The position numbers were made by a program, and so were the translations under genes. From NCBI RefSeq assembly GCF_009208735.1, contig NZ_WFLJ01000018.1:1-64000 (forward strand): DNA of 64,000 nucleotides. Reading direction: 5' to 3'. Under the pieces are notes generated by a model. That model had not been told where the DNA came from, did not search any database, and was given only the letters and a program-made list of their open reading frames with translations. Every line of letters starts with the position of its first letter. The first letter of the stretch is position 1. This document shows positions 21,317 through 30,006 of this stretch, one piece after another. The stretch comes from Janthinobacterium rivuli (GTDB lineage Bacteria; Pseudomonadota; Gammaproteobacteria; Burkholderiales; Burkholderiaceae_D).

Positions 21317-21508
21317 CAGACCTCCTCATCGAACGTGGCGCCAGCATGGATGCTTTTCACGCATGCAAGCGTATTCTTTGGGATACGTAAAATCAGGTAT
21401 ACACATCAAGTCTGACTGCCGCGCACGGGTTGGCTCGTTCGCTGATGAACTGGCCTTTATGCTGCGGGAGGTGAGGGCTGATGCTGCCTCATGCATGTTT
21501 GCTGGAAT

Positions 21509-21546
21509 GAAAAAAGGGTCACAAGCCGAGGCATGTAACCCTTTTT
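21509..21546 (-). terminator. Bidirectional terminator after tRNA-His
   Basis: AAAAAGGGT (21511-21519) pairs with ACCCTTTTT (21538-21546), with inner AC/GT pairing. A and T runs on both sides make it functional in either direction. It lies 18 nt beyond the 3' end of tRNA-His. Confidence 0.8.
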
Positions 21547-21563
21547 ATTTACCACTAATTCTG

Positions 21564-21640
21564 TGGGGTGGCTGATGGGGCTCGAACCCACGACAACAGG
21601 AATCACAATCCTGGACTCTACCAACTGAGCTACAGCCACC
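21564..21640 (-). tRNA. tRNA-His (anticodon GTG)
   Basis: A 77-nt cloverleaf on the - strand. The acceptor stem pairs GTGGCTG with CAGCCAC. The extra G at position -1 opposite C73 is the tRNA-His identity element, and CCA is encoded. D-arm AGCTCAGTTGGTAGAG, anticodon stem-loop CAGGA-TTGTGAT-TCCTG with anticodon GTG (complement of 21604-21606), and T-arm GTGGGTTCGAGCCCCAT are all present. Confidence 0.96.
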
Positions 21641-21781
21641 ACTGTCTTACTTGCCTGTTTAGCTGTTTTGCTGAACAGGTGCCGAATTATACAAAGAACT
21701 CGGCGAAGTGGCAAATCTAAATGCAGTCTTTTTTAAAGAATCGAAAGATTGCATGAAAACGCCCGCTTTTGCTCACACCGC

Positions 21782-22627
21782 TCACACGGACAGGTGTTCG
21801 ACGGGCGGGTGCAAGTCCAGCAAACCGGCGAAGGCTTTCGCCAGGGACTCGGCCTTGGCCGTCGTGTAGCCCTGCAGCCGTGGCGCGTCGTTGGCGGTGC
21901 GGCGCAAGCCGGCCGCATCGAGCAGGCGGGCCAGTTGGCGCGCCACGGCGTCGCCCGTGTCCACCAGCGTGATTGCTTCCTGCGTGTGCGCGCGCACCGT
22001 GCGTTCGATGGCGTCCTGCACGAAGGGGTAGTGCGTGCAGCCGAGCACCAGGGTGTCGACGCCTTGTTCCAGCATGGGGGCGATGTAGCGTTCCAGCATG
22101 GCGCTGGTGGCGTCCTGCGGATCGGTGCCCAGTTCGCATTGCTCGATGCGGTCGGCCAGGCCGATGCAGGGCTGCAAGATGAACGTGGCGCCCGTGGCGG
22201 CGCTGACCTGCTCGCGCAGGGCCAGCAGCTTGTCGCCGCGCAAGGCGCGTTCTGTCGCCAGCACGGCGATCTTGCCGTTGCGGCTGATGCTTGCCGCCGG
22301 TTTCAAGCCCGGTTCGACGCCGACGATGGGCAGGTCGGGATAGCGCGCGCGCAGCGCCTTGATGGCGGCGATGGTGGCCGTGTTGCACGCCACCACCAGC
22401 GCCTTGGCGCCTTGCTGCAACAAGAAGGCGGTGATCGCCAGCGAACGGTCGACCACTTGCTGTTCCGTCTTGTCGCCATATGGGGCGTAGCCGGAATCGG
22501 CAAAGTACATCAGGTCTTCCTGCGGCAGCTGCGCGCGGATATGGCGCAGCACCGACAGGCCGCCCACGCCGGAGTCAAAAATGCCGATGGGCGCGTCCGG
22601 GCGGGCAGTGCTTGCAATAGAAGTCAT
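21782..22627 (-). CDS. murI: Glutamate racemase
   Basis: A 281-residue enzyme that makes D-glutamate for peptidoglycan. The two catalytic cysteines are visible: C81 in VVACNTATIAA and C197 in LGCTHYPF. The first catalytic Asp motif IGIFDSGVGGLSVL is near residue 18, and YFADSGYAPYG follows. Length is typical. It lies downstream of the fumarase gene on the same strand, separated by a strong terminator, so it probably has its own promoter. No uracil-DNA glycosylase or other cell-wall gene is adjacent. Confidence 0.96.
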   Translation of the reverse strand: MTSIASTARPDAPIGIFDSGVGGLSVLRHIRAQLPQEDLMYFADSGYAPYGDKTEQQVVDRSLAITAFLLQQGAKALVVACNTATIAAIKALRARYPDLPIVGVEPGLKPAASISRNGKIAVLATERALRGDKLLALREQVSAATGATFILQPCIGLADRIEQCELGTDPQDATSAMLERYIAPMLEQGVDTLVLGCTHYPFVQDAIERTVRAHTQEAITLVDTGDAVARQLARLLDAAGLRRTANDAPRLQGYTTAKAESLAKAFAGLLDLHPPVEHLSV

Positions 22628-22643
22628 ATAAAGCCGAAGTAGA

Positions 22644-22679
22644 TAAAAAAACGCCGCGCTGATGTGGCCGCGCGGCGTT
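22644..22679 (-). terminator. Terminator of the fumarase gene
   Basis: Plus-strand arms AACGCCGCGC (22650-22659) and GCGCGGCGTT (22670-22679) form a perfect 10-bp stem. On the - strand it is followed by six T residues (A run 22645-22650). It separates the fumarase gene from murI. Confidence 0.9.
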
Positions 22680-22694
22680 CATGGTAGAGCCTGT

Positions 22695-24236
22695 TTAAGC
22701 AACCGTCACGGGAATCTTGCTGACGCTATTGAGTTGCTCGATCTTCGCTTGCCACTCTTTCGGGCCCGTGTTGTGCACCGAGGTGCCTTTCGCATCCACG
22801 GCCACCGTCACCGGCATGTCGACGACGTCGAATTCGTAGATCGCTTCCATGCCCATGTCGGCAAAGCCCAGCACCTTGGCGTGCTTGATGGCTTTCGACA
22901 CCAGGTAGGCGGCGCCGCCCACGGCCATCAGGTAGGCCGACTGGTGCTTCTGGATCGATTCGATGGCGACCGGGCCCCGTTCGGCCTTGCCGATCATGGC
23001 GATCAGGCCCGTTTTTTCCAGCATCATGTCGGTGAACTTGTCCATGCGCGTGGCGGTGGTCGGGCCGGCCGGGCCGACGGCTTCGTCGCGCACCGGATCG
23101 ACCGGGCCGACGTAATAGATCACGCGGTTCTTGAAGTCGACCGGCAACTCTTCGCCACGGGCCAGCATGTCCTGGATGCGTTTATGCGCGGCGTCGCGGC
23201 CCGTCAGCATCTTGCCGTTCAACAGCAAGGTCTGGCCCGGCGTCCACGAAGCGACTTCTTCCTTCGTCAGGGTGTTCAGGTCGACGCGCTTGGATTTTTC
23301 CGTGTCCGGCGTCCAGTGCACTTCCGGCCACGACGACAGCGATGGCGGCGTCATGTAGGCGGGGCCCGAGCCGTCCAGCACGAAGTGGCCGTGGCGCGTG
23401 GCGGCGCAGTTCGGGATCATGGCGACAGGTTTCGACGCGGCGTGCGTCGGGTGCATCATGATCTTGACGTCGAGCACGGTCGTCAGGCCGCCCAGGCCTT
23501 GTGCGCCGATGCCCAGCGAGTTGATCTTGTCGCACAGCTCGATACGCAGTTCTTCCAGCTTGTTCTGTGGGCCGCGTTGCTTCAGCTCAAACATGTCGAT
23601 GTCTTCCATCAACACTTCTTTTGCCATCAGCATGGCTTTCTCGGCCGTGCCGCCGATGCCGATGCCCAGCATGCCTGGCGGGCACCAGCCGGCGCCCATG
23701 GTCGGCACGGTCTTCATGACCCAGTCCACCAGCGAGTCGGACGGGTTCATCATGATCATCTTCGACTTGTTTTCCGAGCCGCCGCCCTTGGCAGCGACTT
23801 TCACGTCGACGGTATTGCCTTCGACCAATTCCATGTGCACGACGGCTGGCGTGTTGTCCTTGGTGTTCTTGCGGTCGAAATGCGGGTCGGCCACGATGGA
23901 GGCGCGCAGCTTGTTGTCGTCGAAGTTGTACGCGCGGCGCACGCCTTCGTTGACGGCGTCGGTGACGGTGCCGCTGAAACCTTCGAAGCGCACGCCCATG
24001 CCGATTTTCAGGAAGACGTTGACGATACCCGTGTCCTGGCAGATAGGACGCTTGCCTTCCGCGCACATGCGCGAGTTGGTCAGGATTTGCGCGATCGCAT
24101 CTTTTGCCGCCGGGCTTTGCTCGGCCGCGTAGGCACGCGCCAGGTGCTCGATGTAATCAGCAGGGTGGTAGTAGCTAATGTACTGCAACGCTGCGGCGAC
24201 GGATTCGATCAGGTCTTCTTGCTTTATGACAGTCAT
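22695..24236 (-). CDS. Class I fumarate hydratase (iron-sulfur)
   Basis: A 513-residue cytoplasmic [4Fe-4S] enzyme that interconverts fumarate and malate in the TCA cycle. The fused alpha and beta parts of class I fumarase are both present. Cluster-region Cys occur in RPICQDTGIV, MGAGWCPPG and IPNCAATRHGH; the C-terminal beta domain carries YYVGPVDPVRDEAVGPAGPTTATRMD split by turns. Length agrees with FumA-type enzymes. The start at 24236 (MTVIKQEDL) is normal for the family; an open extension further upstream overlaps the next gene's reading region and is spurious. The upstream neighbour on the same strand is a YqhA-like gene, 71 nt away. Confidence 0.94.
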   Translation of the reverse strand: MTVIKQEDLIESVAAALQYISYYHPADYIEHLARAYAAEQSPAAKDAIAQILTNSRMCAEGKRPICQDTGIVNVFLKIGMGVRFEGFSGTVTDAVNEGVRRAYNFDDNKLRASIVADPHFDRKNTKDNTPAVVHMELVEGNTVDVKVAAKGGGSENKSKMIMMNPSDSLVDWVMKTVPTMGAGWCPPGMLGIGIGGTAEKAMLMAKEVLMEDIDMFELKQRGPQNKLEELRIELCDKINSLGIGAQGLGGLTTVLDVKIMMHPTHAASKPVAMIPNCAATRHGHFVLDGSGPAYMTPPSLSSWPEVHWTPDTEKSKRVDLNTLTKEEVASWTPGQTLLLNGKMLTGRDAAHKRIQDMLARGEELPVDFKNRVIYYVGPVDPVRDEAVGPAGPTTATRMDKFTDMMLEKTGLIAMIGKAERGPVAIESIQKHQSAYLMAVGGAAYLVSKAIKHAKVLGFADMGMEAIYEFDVVDMPVTVAVDAKGTSVHNTGPKEWQAKIEQLNSVSKIPVTVA

Positions 24237-24307
24237 GGTGTTCTCGCGGTGGATAAGAAGGGTAAGACTTTGATGCTGTTTGCTAATCAGTATGGGAGCG
24301 CCAGAAC

Positions 24308-24922
24308 TTAGTGGGGCGCCCTGGCTTGGTTCTGGGTAACCGTCATGATGCGGTCCGTGTACGCAATCGCCATCGCCGACAGGATGAAGACCATGTGTAT
24401 CACCGTTTGCGCGATGATCACTTCGATCTTGTACGAGTTGGCGTTGATGAAGGTCTTCAGCAGGTGGATGGACGAGATGCCGATGATGGCCATCGCCAGT
24501 TTCGTCTTCAGCACGGACGCATTCACATGCGACAGCCATTCCGGCTGGTCCGGGTGGTCGTCGAGGTGCATGCGCGACACAAACGTTTCGTAGCCGCCGA
24601 TGATGACCATGATCAACAGATTCGAGATCATGACCACGTCGATCAAGCCCAGCACCACCAGCATGATGGTCGCTTCATTGAGCTTGGTCGGCAGGGCGCC
24701 GCCTGGTACGGCCACGGCCGTCAAGACGTGCTGCAGGGCCGCGTCATTGCCGAACACGGCGCCGATCAGGTCCGACAGTTCCACCCAGAAGTGAAATACG
24801 TAGACGCATTGTGCGAGGATCAGGCCCAGGTACAGCGGCAGCTGCAGCCAGCGCGACATGAAGATGAAGGCGGACAGGGGATGCAGTTTGCTATGTGAGG
24901 GCTTTTGTGAGTGGTCGATCAT
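24308..24922 (-). CDS. YqhA-family (TIGR00645/UPF0114) inner-membrane protein
   Basis: A 204-residue membrane protein with four hydrophobic segments: LPLYLGLILAQCVYVFHF, TIMLVVLGLIDVVMISNLLI, MAIIGISSIHLLKTFI and VIIAQTVIHMVFILSAMAI. The cytoplasmic loop ETFVSRMHLDDHPDQPEWL is characteristic of the family. Function is unknown; the family is widespread in proteobacteria. ATG 24922 is preceded by AGGA with good spacing, and a 9-codon upstream extension is less likely. It could be cotranscribed with the fumarase gene downstream. Confidence 0.9.
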   Translation of the reverse strand: MIDHSQKPSHSKLHPLSAFIFMSRWLQLPLYLGLILAQCVYVFHFWVELSDLIGAVFGNDAALQHVLTAVAVPGGALPTKLNEATIMLVVLGLIDVVMISNLLIMVIIGGYETFVSRMHLDDHPDQPEWLSHVNASVLKTKLAMAIIGISSIHLLKTFINANSYKIEVIIAQTVIHMVFILSAMAIAYTDRIMTVTQNQARAPH

Positions 24923-24942
24923 CTGGAGTTTCCTGGGGGTAA

Positions 24943-24959
24943 ATACCAATTTTTGGTAT
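24943..24959. promoter_or_regulatory. Palindrome upstream of the YqhA-family gene
   Basis: ATACCAA (24943-24949), TTT, TTGGTAT (24953-24959): a perfect 7-bp dyad 20 bp before the start codon of the - strand gene, in the divergent region shared with acs. It is placed as an operator would be; the regulator is unknown. Confidence 0.35.
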
Positions 24960-25216
24960 GCCCGACATTTTACACTTGCTGCTGATCACTGCGCATGCCC
25001 TCGATCTGGATTCTTGGCCTTGATGAAATACAAAGCGACGTCAACTAATTGACTTGTTATCAGTTTTTCCATCCAGAATGCTGGGCGTCGTACGCTTGAC
25101 GCCTGTCGCCTGTGGCGATTATGGTTAGAATTGATCGGGGAAAACGCCGACTGTAAGGCGTCCGTAAGACAGCAGGAATATTGTGTTAGCAAACAATTAC
25201 TACACTGGAGACTAGC

Positions 25217-27223
25217 ATGGCCGGTACAGAGAACCAAGGGCAGGGCACACAGCAGCAGGGACCAGAAGAGTCGCGCATATTTGAACCGTCGGCAGCGTTT
25301 GCCGCACAGGCAACGATTTCCGGCATGGACGCCTACCGCGCCATGGTGGCCGATGCCGAACGCGACTACGAAGGCTTCTGGGCCAAGCTGGCGCGTGAAA
25401 ACCTGAGCTGGAAAAAGCCGTTCACCCGCACCCTGAACGAAGACAACGCCCCATTCTACAAATGGTTCGAAGACGGCCAGCTGAACGTGTCGTACAACTG
25501 CCTGGACCGCAATATCGAAAACGGCCTGGGCGACAAGACGGCCATTATCTTCGAAGCGGACGACGGCACCGTCACCAAGGCAACTTATAAAGAGCTGCAT
25601 GAAAAAGTCTGCAAGTTCGCCAACGGCCTGAAATCCAAGGGTATCGCCAAGGGCGACCGCGTCATCATCTATATGTCGATGTCCGTCGAAGGCGTAGCCG
25701 CCATGCAAGCCTGCGCGCGCATCGGCGCCACCCACTCCGTCGTGTTCGGCGGCTTCTCGGCGAAATCCCTGCAGGAACGCATCATCGACGCGGGCGCCGT
25801 GGCCGTCATCACGGGCGACGAGCAATTGCGCGGCGGCAAAAAGCTGCCGTTGAAATCCATCGTCGACGAAGCGCTGGCGCTGGGCGGCTGCGATTGCGTG
25901 AAAAACGTCATCGTCTACAAACGCACGGGCAGCGACTTGCCGATGGTGGCCGGCCGCGACACGTGGCTGCACGACCTGGTCGAAGGCCAGAGCGCGCAAT
26001 GCGAGCCGGAATGGGTCGATGCCGAGCATCCGTTGTTCATCTTGTATACCTCGGGTTCGACGGGCACGCCGAAGGGCGTGCAGCACTCGAGCGGCGGCTA
26101 CCTGCTGTGGGCCGCGCTGACGATGAAGTGGAGCTTCGACATCAAGCCGAACGACGTGTTCTGGTGCACGGCCGACATCGGCTGGGTGACGGGCCACAGC
26201 TACATCGCGTATGGCCCGATGGCCGTGGGCGCCACGCAAGTGGTGTTCGAAGGCATCCCGACCTACCCGAACGCGGGTCGCTTCTGGGAAACCATCAAGA
26301 AGCACAACGTCAGCATCTTCTACACCGCCCCCACGGCGATCCGTTCGCTGATCAAGGCGGCCGACGTGGACCCGAAAGTTCACCCAAGCAACTACGACCT
26401 GACGAGCTTGCGCCTGCTGGGCACGGTCGGCGAGCCGATCAATCCGGAAGCGTGGATGTGGTACTACAAGCATATCGGCGGCGAGAAATGCCCGATCGTC
26501 GATACCTTCTGGCAAACGGAAACGGGCGGCCACATGATCACCCCGTTGCCTGGCGCGACGCCGATGGTGCCCGGTTCCTGCACCCTGCCATTGCCGGGCA
26601 TCATGGCCGCCATCGTCGACGAAGCGGGCCAGGACGTGCCGAATGGCCAGGGCGGCATCCTGGTGGTGAAGCGTCCATGGCCATCGATGATCCGCACGAT
26701 CTGGAACAACCCCGAGCGTTTCAAATCCAGCTACTTCCCGGAAGAGCTGGGCGGCAAGATGTACCTGGCAGGCGACGGCGCCATCCGCAACAAGGACACG
26801 GGCTACTTCACCATCACGGGCCGCATCGATGACGTGCTGAACGTGTCGGGCCACCGCATGGGCACGATGGAAATCGAATCGGCCCTGGTGGCCAACCCGC
26901 TGGTGGCCGAGGCCGCCGTGGTAGGCCGTCCGGACGACACGACAGGCGAATCGATCTGCGCCTTCGTGGTGCTCAAGCAAGCGCGTCCGACAGGCGAGGA
27001 AGCCAAGAAACTGGCCCTGGAGTTGCGTAACTGGGTCGGCAAGGAAATCGGCCCGATCGCGAAACCGAAGGAAATCCGCTTCGGCGACAACCTGCCGAAA
27101 ACCCGCTCCGGCAAAATCATGCGCCGCCTGCTGCGCGTGCTGGCCAAGGGCGAGACGATCACGCAAGACGTCTCGACCTTGGAAAACCCGGCTATCCTGG
27201 AGCAGTTGAAGGAAGCGTCGTAA
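25217..27223 (+). CDS. acs: Acetyl-CoA synthetase (AMP-forming)
   Basis: A 668-residue enzyme that activates acetate to acetyl-CoA through acetyl-AMP. Visible motifs are [17 protein letters not shown] (P-loop), [31 protein letters not shown] (A5 motif), YLAGDGA and [18 protein letters not shown] (hinge). The C-terminal [11 protein letters not shown] contains the Lys that is catalytically essential and is acetylated in other bacteria. Length is typical, with a Gln/Gly-rich start. ATG 25217 follows GGAG. With aceA at 38.3 kb, it supports growth on acetate, though the two are not linked in one operon. Confidence 0.96.
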   Translation: MAGTENQGQGTQQQGPEESRIFEPSAAFAAQATISGMDAYRAMVADAERDYEGFWAKLARENLSWKKPFTRTLNEDNAPFYKWFEDGQLNVSYNCLDRNIENGLGDKTAIIFEADDGTVTKATYKELHEKVCKFANGLKSKGIAKGDRVIIYMSMSVEGVAAMQACARIGATHSVVFGGFSAKSLQERIIDAGAVAVITGDEQLRGGKKLPLKSIVDEALALGGCDCVKNVIVYKRTGSDLPMVAGRDTWLHDLVEGQSAQCEPEWVDAEHPLFILYTSGSTGTPKGVQHSSGGYLLWAALTMKWSFDIKPNDVFWCTADIGWVTGHSYIAYGPMAVGATQVVFEGIPTYPNAGRFWETIKKHNVSIFYTAPTAIRSLIKAADVDPKVHPSNYDLTSLRLLGTVGEPINPEAWMWYYKHIGGEKCPIVDTFWQTETGGHMITPLPGATPMVPGSCTLPLPGIMAAIVDEAGQDVPNGQGGILVVKRPWPSMIRTIWNNPERFKSSYFPEELGGKMYLAGDGAIRNKDTGYFTITGRIDDVLNVSGHRMGTMEIESALVANPLVAEAAVVGRPDDTTGESICAFVVLKQARPTGEEAKKLALELRNWVGKEIGPIAKPKEIRFGDNLPKTRSGKIMRRLLRVLAKGETITQDVSTLENPAILEQLKEAS

Positions 27224-27230
27224 TGCAAGG

Positions 27231-27250
27231 TCGGTCCCTGCGGGGACCGA
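27231..27250 (+). terminator. Hairpin after acs
   Basis: TCGGTCCC (27231-27238), loop TGCG, GGGACCGA (27243-27250): a perfect 8-bp stem 8 nt after the acs stop, without a T tract. Confidence 0.5.
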
Positions 27251-27316
27251 GCATGGCCTCTGTTGGGCTGCCGCTTGTCGTTGTGTGCTTTAACTTTTAC
27301 CCCACGGTAAATAACT

Positions 27317-27345
27317 TTGGCAGTCCGTAGAATCTTTGCTATAAT
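27317..27345 (+). promoter_or_regulatory. Promoter of tRNA-Ser
   Basis: TTGGCA (27317-27322), a 17-bp spacer and TATAAT (27340-27345), followed by a GC-rich segment as in stringently controlled stable-RNA promoters. It ends 62 nt before the tRNA 5' end. Confidence 0.75.
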
Positions 27346-27407
27346 CTGCGGCTTCGCGACAAGCGAGAAATAGTACGCAATGCGAGCAAGTAGACGCATT
27401 GCCTGCA

Positions 27408-27498
27408 GGAGAGGTGGATGAGTGGTTGAAGTCGCACGCCTGGAAAGCGTGTATAGGTTCATAGCCTATCGGGGGTTCGAATCCCCCTCTCTCCGCCA
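27408..27498 (+). tRNA. tRNA-Ser (anticodon GGA), integration target
   Basis: A 91-nt class II tRNA with a long variable arm (TATAGGTTCATAGCCTATC). Acceptor GGAGAGG pairs with TCTCTCC, the discriminator is G, and CCA is encoded (27496-27498). The anticodon loop is CTGGAAA with anticodon GGA at 27442-27444. T-arm: GGGGG-TTCGAAT-CCCCC. An integrase gene starts 220 bp downstream in the same direction, so the tRNA 3' end serves as the attachment site of the island. Confidence 0.96.
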
Positions 27499-27525
27499 AG
27501 GATACAAATTGGCCAGTTCAAGGAA

Positions 27526-27614
27526 GTCCAAGAACGTCCACAAAAAACCGTTTTAGCCCGTGCTAAAGCGGTTTTTTTGTATTTTGGCGTCCAGTACTGT
27601 CCAGCTGCATCCAG
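27526..27614 (+). repeat. Phased GTCCA repeats beside the attachment site
   Basis: GTCCA at 27526 and 27536, GTCCAG at 27589 and 27599, and ATCCAG at 27609. Within each group the spacing is exactly 10 bp, one helical turn. They lie between the tRNA 3' end and the integrase gene, where arm-type binding sites for a tyrosine integrase or AlpA/Xis sites would be expected. Binding is inference. Confidence 0.5.
27542..27578 (+). terminator. Terminator downstream of tRNA-Ser
   Basis: AACCGTTTTAGC (27546-27557) pairs with GCTAAAGCGGTT (27562-27573) with one wobble pair, loop CCGT, then seven T residues (27572-27578). It is part of the element just inside its left end and could insulate the tRNA from the integrase gene. 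Confidence 0.85.
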
Positions 27615-27718
27615 CTCATCGGGGGGCATTACCCAGGTCGTATGCCCCCGGCTCTAGGAACCTTGCCCCCGGAAGTTGGTCAAAAGTAGTTTCCGGCATT
27701 GTGCCGAGGGAGACTACC

Positions 27719-29008
27719 ATGGCCAAGAACAACGTTTCGCTGACCGAGATGCAGGTCAGGAATGCCAAGCCCAGGGAGAAACCTTACAAGCTATTTGATG
27801 GTGGTGGACTCTATCTTGAAGTCGCAACCAGCGGTTCGCGCATTTGGCGGTTGAAGTTTCGCCAATTGGACGGCAAGGAAAACCGGCTCACCTTCGGCCC
27901 TTATCCAGAAGTCACGCTACAGGATGCGCGAGAAAAGCGTCTGGAGGCGCGTCGATTGCTGCTGAAAGGAATAGACCCCGCCAAGCATCGCGACGACGCA
28001 AGGCGGCTCGCCGCCGAAAAATCCTCTAATACCTTCGAGAAAATCGCCAGGGAGTGGTACGCAAACAAGGTGCCGACGTGGAGCGAGCGTACTGCCAAGA
28101 ACATGCTGCAGCGTCTTGAAGCCGATATTTTTCCACGGATCGGCGACAGGCCGATCACGGAAATCAGGCACCGCGAATTGATTGATACCCTGCGCAAGAT
28201 CGAGGAGCGCGGCGCGACCGAGATTGCGCATCGCCTGAAAGCCGTCTGTTCGCAGATATTCAGCTACGCCATCCAGTGCGGCCTGGCCGACCGCAACCTG
28301 GTGGTGGACATGAAGGACGTCCTGAAGACCAAGCGCGCCTCGCACTACGCTGCTATCGACGCCGATGAATTGCCCGCCTTCCTGGATGCGCTGGCGCGCA
28401 ACGAGGCGCGCATGTTCGAGCCGACGCGCATCGCGCTGCGCCTGATGCTGCTGGTCTTCGTGCGCACCAGCGAACTGATAGAAACGCCATGGAGCGAAGT
28501 CGATCTGGAGAAGGGCGAGTGGATCATTCCCTGGCAGCGCATGAAGCGCGGCAAGCTGACCGTCAACCCGGACACGACCAATCACCACGTCTGCCTTTCG
28601 CGCCAGGCACTGGCCTTGCTGCGCCAGCTGCACACCATCACGGGCCGCGGTACGTACCTGTTTCCAAACCAGCGGGACCACGACAAGCCGCTGAGCAACA
28701 ACACGCTGCTGGTGGCGCTGTCCCGCATGGGCTACAAGGGACGCATGACCGGCCACGGCTTCCGGGCGCTGGCCATGAGCACCATCAAGGAGCGCCTGGG
28801 CTACCGCCATGAAGTGGTGGACCGCCAGCTGGCGCACGCACCCAAGGACAAGGTGGCCAGCGCCTACGACCGCGCCCAGTTCCTGGCGGAGCGCCACAAG
28901 ATGATGCAGGAGTGGGCCGACTACCTGGAAGCCGTGGAGCGCGGGGATACGCCGCAGCCAGGCCATCATGGGTCGCTGGAACTGGTGTGGCCAGTGCCGC
29001 ATCGTTAA
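27719..29008 (+). CDS. Tyrosine site-specific integrase (P4-like)
   Basis: A 429-residue recombinase. The N-terminal Arm DNA-binding domain (residues 10-88, LFDGGGLYLEVATSGSRIWR and following), SAM-like core-binding domain (about 105-200) and catalytic domain (about 212-395) are complete. Catalytic residues are visible: R249 (VFVRTSEL), H346 and R349 (TGHGFRA), H373 (RQLAHAPKD) and the nucleophile Y383 (ASAYDRA). ATG 27719 is preceded by GAGGGAG; a longer frame to 27560 is upstream att DNA. It points away from the adjacent tRNA-Ser, the usual layout, and appears functional. Confidence 0.95.
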   Translation: MAKNNVSLTEMQVRNAKPREKPYKLFDGGGLYLEVATSGSRIWRLKFRQLDGKENRLTFGPYPEVTLQDAREKRLEARRLLLKGIDPAKHRDDARRLAAEKSSNTFEKIAREWYANKVPTWSERTAKNMLQRLEADIFPRIGDRPITEIRHRELIDTLRKIEERGATEIAHRLKAVCSQIFSYAIQCGLADRNLVVDMKDVLKTKRASHYAAIDADELPAFLDALARNEARMFEPTRIALRLMLLVFVRTSELIETPWSEVDLEKGEWIIPWQRMKRGKLTVNPDTTNHHVCLSRQALALLRQLHTITGRGTYLFPNQRDHDKPLSNNTLLVALSRMGYKGRMTGHGFRALAMSTIKERLGYRHEVVDRQLAHAPKDKVASAYDRAQFLAERHKMMQEWADYLEAVERGDTPQPGHHGSLELVWPVPHR

Positions 29009-29018
29009 GGAGGCTGCC

Positions 29019-29642
29019 ATGCCAAGACGAATTGAACCTCTGACTGAGCAACAGCTGATACAGGCGGAGCCTGGAGACAAGCCATTCAGGTTATTCGACG
29101 GCTACGGCCTGTATGTTGAAGTCATGCCGACTGGCTCGAAGGTCTGGCGCATGAAATTTCGCCAGAAGGACGGCAAGGAAAATGCCCTAACATTCGGCCA
29201 CTACCCGGAGGTATCGCCAACGCTTGCTCGATGCCGCCGCGTAGTCGCACGCCAGATGCTGCATGATGGGCTGGACCCGCGTACAGAGTTCGACGCGGCC
29301 CACATGCGTCCACCGAAGCCCGTCAGGCGGCATTGCCTGCTTCCCGTTGCCATGGACGATAGAAAGGTGGAGCGCTGCGTAAGCCAGGTTGGAAGGCAAG
29401 CGCTGGAGCGGTTGCACGGCCTTGTATTCCCGGCGCTGAGCCGCGTCGTGGCCGACGAAGGCGTGAGAAGCGACATGCAGATCATGCTGGAGAAAATCCA
29501 GAAGGAGCGCAGCGCCGAAGTGATTGATTTGCTGTACGACTACTGCGCCGACATCATCTTTGGCTGCCTTGGATTGGGTATTGATGAAGATGATTTGATC
29601 GAGGCCATGAGGGATGCCAGGGTGGCGCAGCGGCGGAGGTGA
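29019..29642 (+). CDS. Stand-alone integrase Arm DNA-binding domain protein with novel C-terminus
   Basis: A 207-residue protein 10 nt after the integrase gene and probably in its operon; AAGGAGG precedes ATG 29019. Residues 15-90 repeat the integrase Arm domain closely (PFRLFDGYGLYVEVMPTGSK, then RMKFRQKDGKENALTFGHYPE), but no core-binding or catalytic domain follows. The rest is an unrelated, largely helical region (LERLHGLVFPALSRVVADEG, EKIQKERSAEVIDLLYDYCA) ending in an acidic then basic tail. It is not a simple truncation, since the downstream part does not align with integrase. It may compete for or bridge arm sites and so control integration direction; that is inference. Confidence 0.75.
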   Translation: MPRRIEPLTEQQLIQAEPGDKPFRLFDGYGLYVEVMPTGSKVWRMKFRQKDGKENALTFGHYPEVSPTLARCRRVVARQMLHDGLDPRTEFDAAHMRPPKPVRRHCLLPVAMDDRKVERCVSQVGRQALERLHGLVFPALSRVVADEGVRSDMQIMLEKIQKERSAEVIDLLYDYCADIIFGCLGLGIDEDDLIEAMRDARVAQRRR

Positions 29643-29736
29643 GCGTATCTATGCCGCAGGTATCCCGGTATCTCCCGGCTTCATTCGGCTCTGGTCCCTT
29701 TGTTGTCGATTGGCCTGGTGCTTGATGAAGTGTCGA

Positions 29737-30006
29737 TTATTGAGCATACCGTGTCTGCAGGTCTGCAGGTCTGCTGGCCTCGATACACGCTTGCATCCAA
29801 CGTAGCACCTCGCTCCTGATCCACGCAGAGGAGCGTCCTTGCAGCTTCACGGGGGCAGGGAAGCTGCCTTCCTTGATGCCTGCATAAACGCTGCTGCGCG
29901 ACTTGCCGCAGGTTGCCAGCACTTCGCCCAGGCGGATGAAGCGCTCTTCGCCCATGCGAGGTTCAACGCGGCGCTCTTTCAGGTATTCGGCTGTCGCTGC
30001 TTTCAT
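29737..30006 (-). CDS. AlpA-family transcriptional regulator / excisionase
   Basis: An 89-residue MerR-like winged-helix protein. RFIRLGEVLATCGKSRSSVY, then AGIKEGSFPAPVKLQGRSSAW and IRSEVLRWMQ is the full AlpA signature. In P4-like elements AlpA activates integrase expression or acts as an excisionase. It is convergent with the integrase operon. AAGGGGGA precedes the ATG at 30006. The C-terminal tail after the helix-turn-helix is short and variable. Confidence 0.9.
   Translation of the reverse strand: MKAATAEYLKERRVEPRMGEERFIRLGEVLATCGKSRSSVYAGIKEGSFPAPVKLQGRSSAWIRSEVLRWMQACIEASRPADLQTRYAQ

Noticed and set aside
24986-27166. 726-codon open frame antisense to acs
   Set aside because: Shadow frame of acs.
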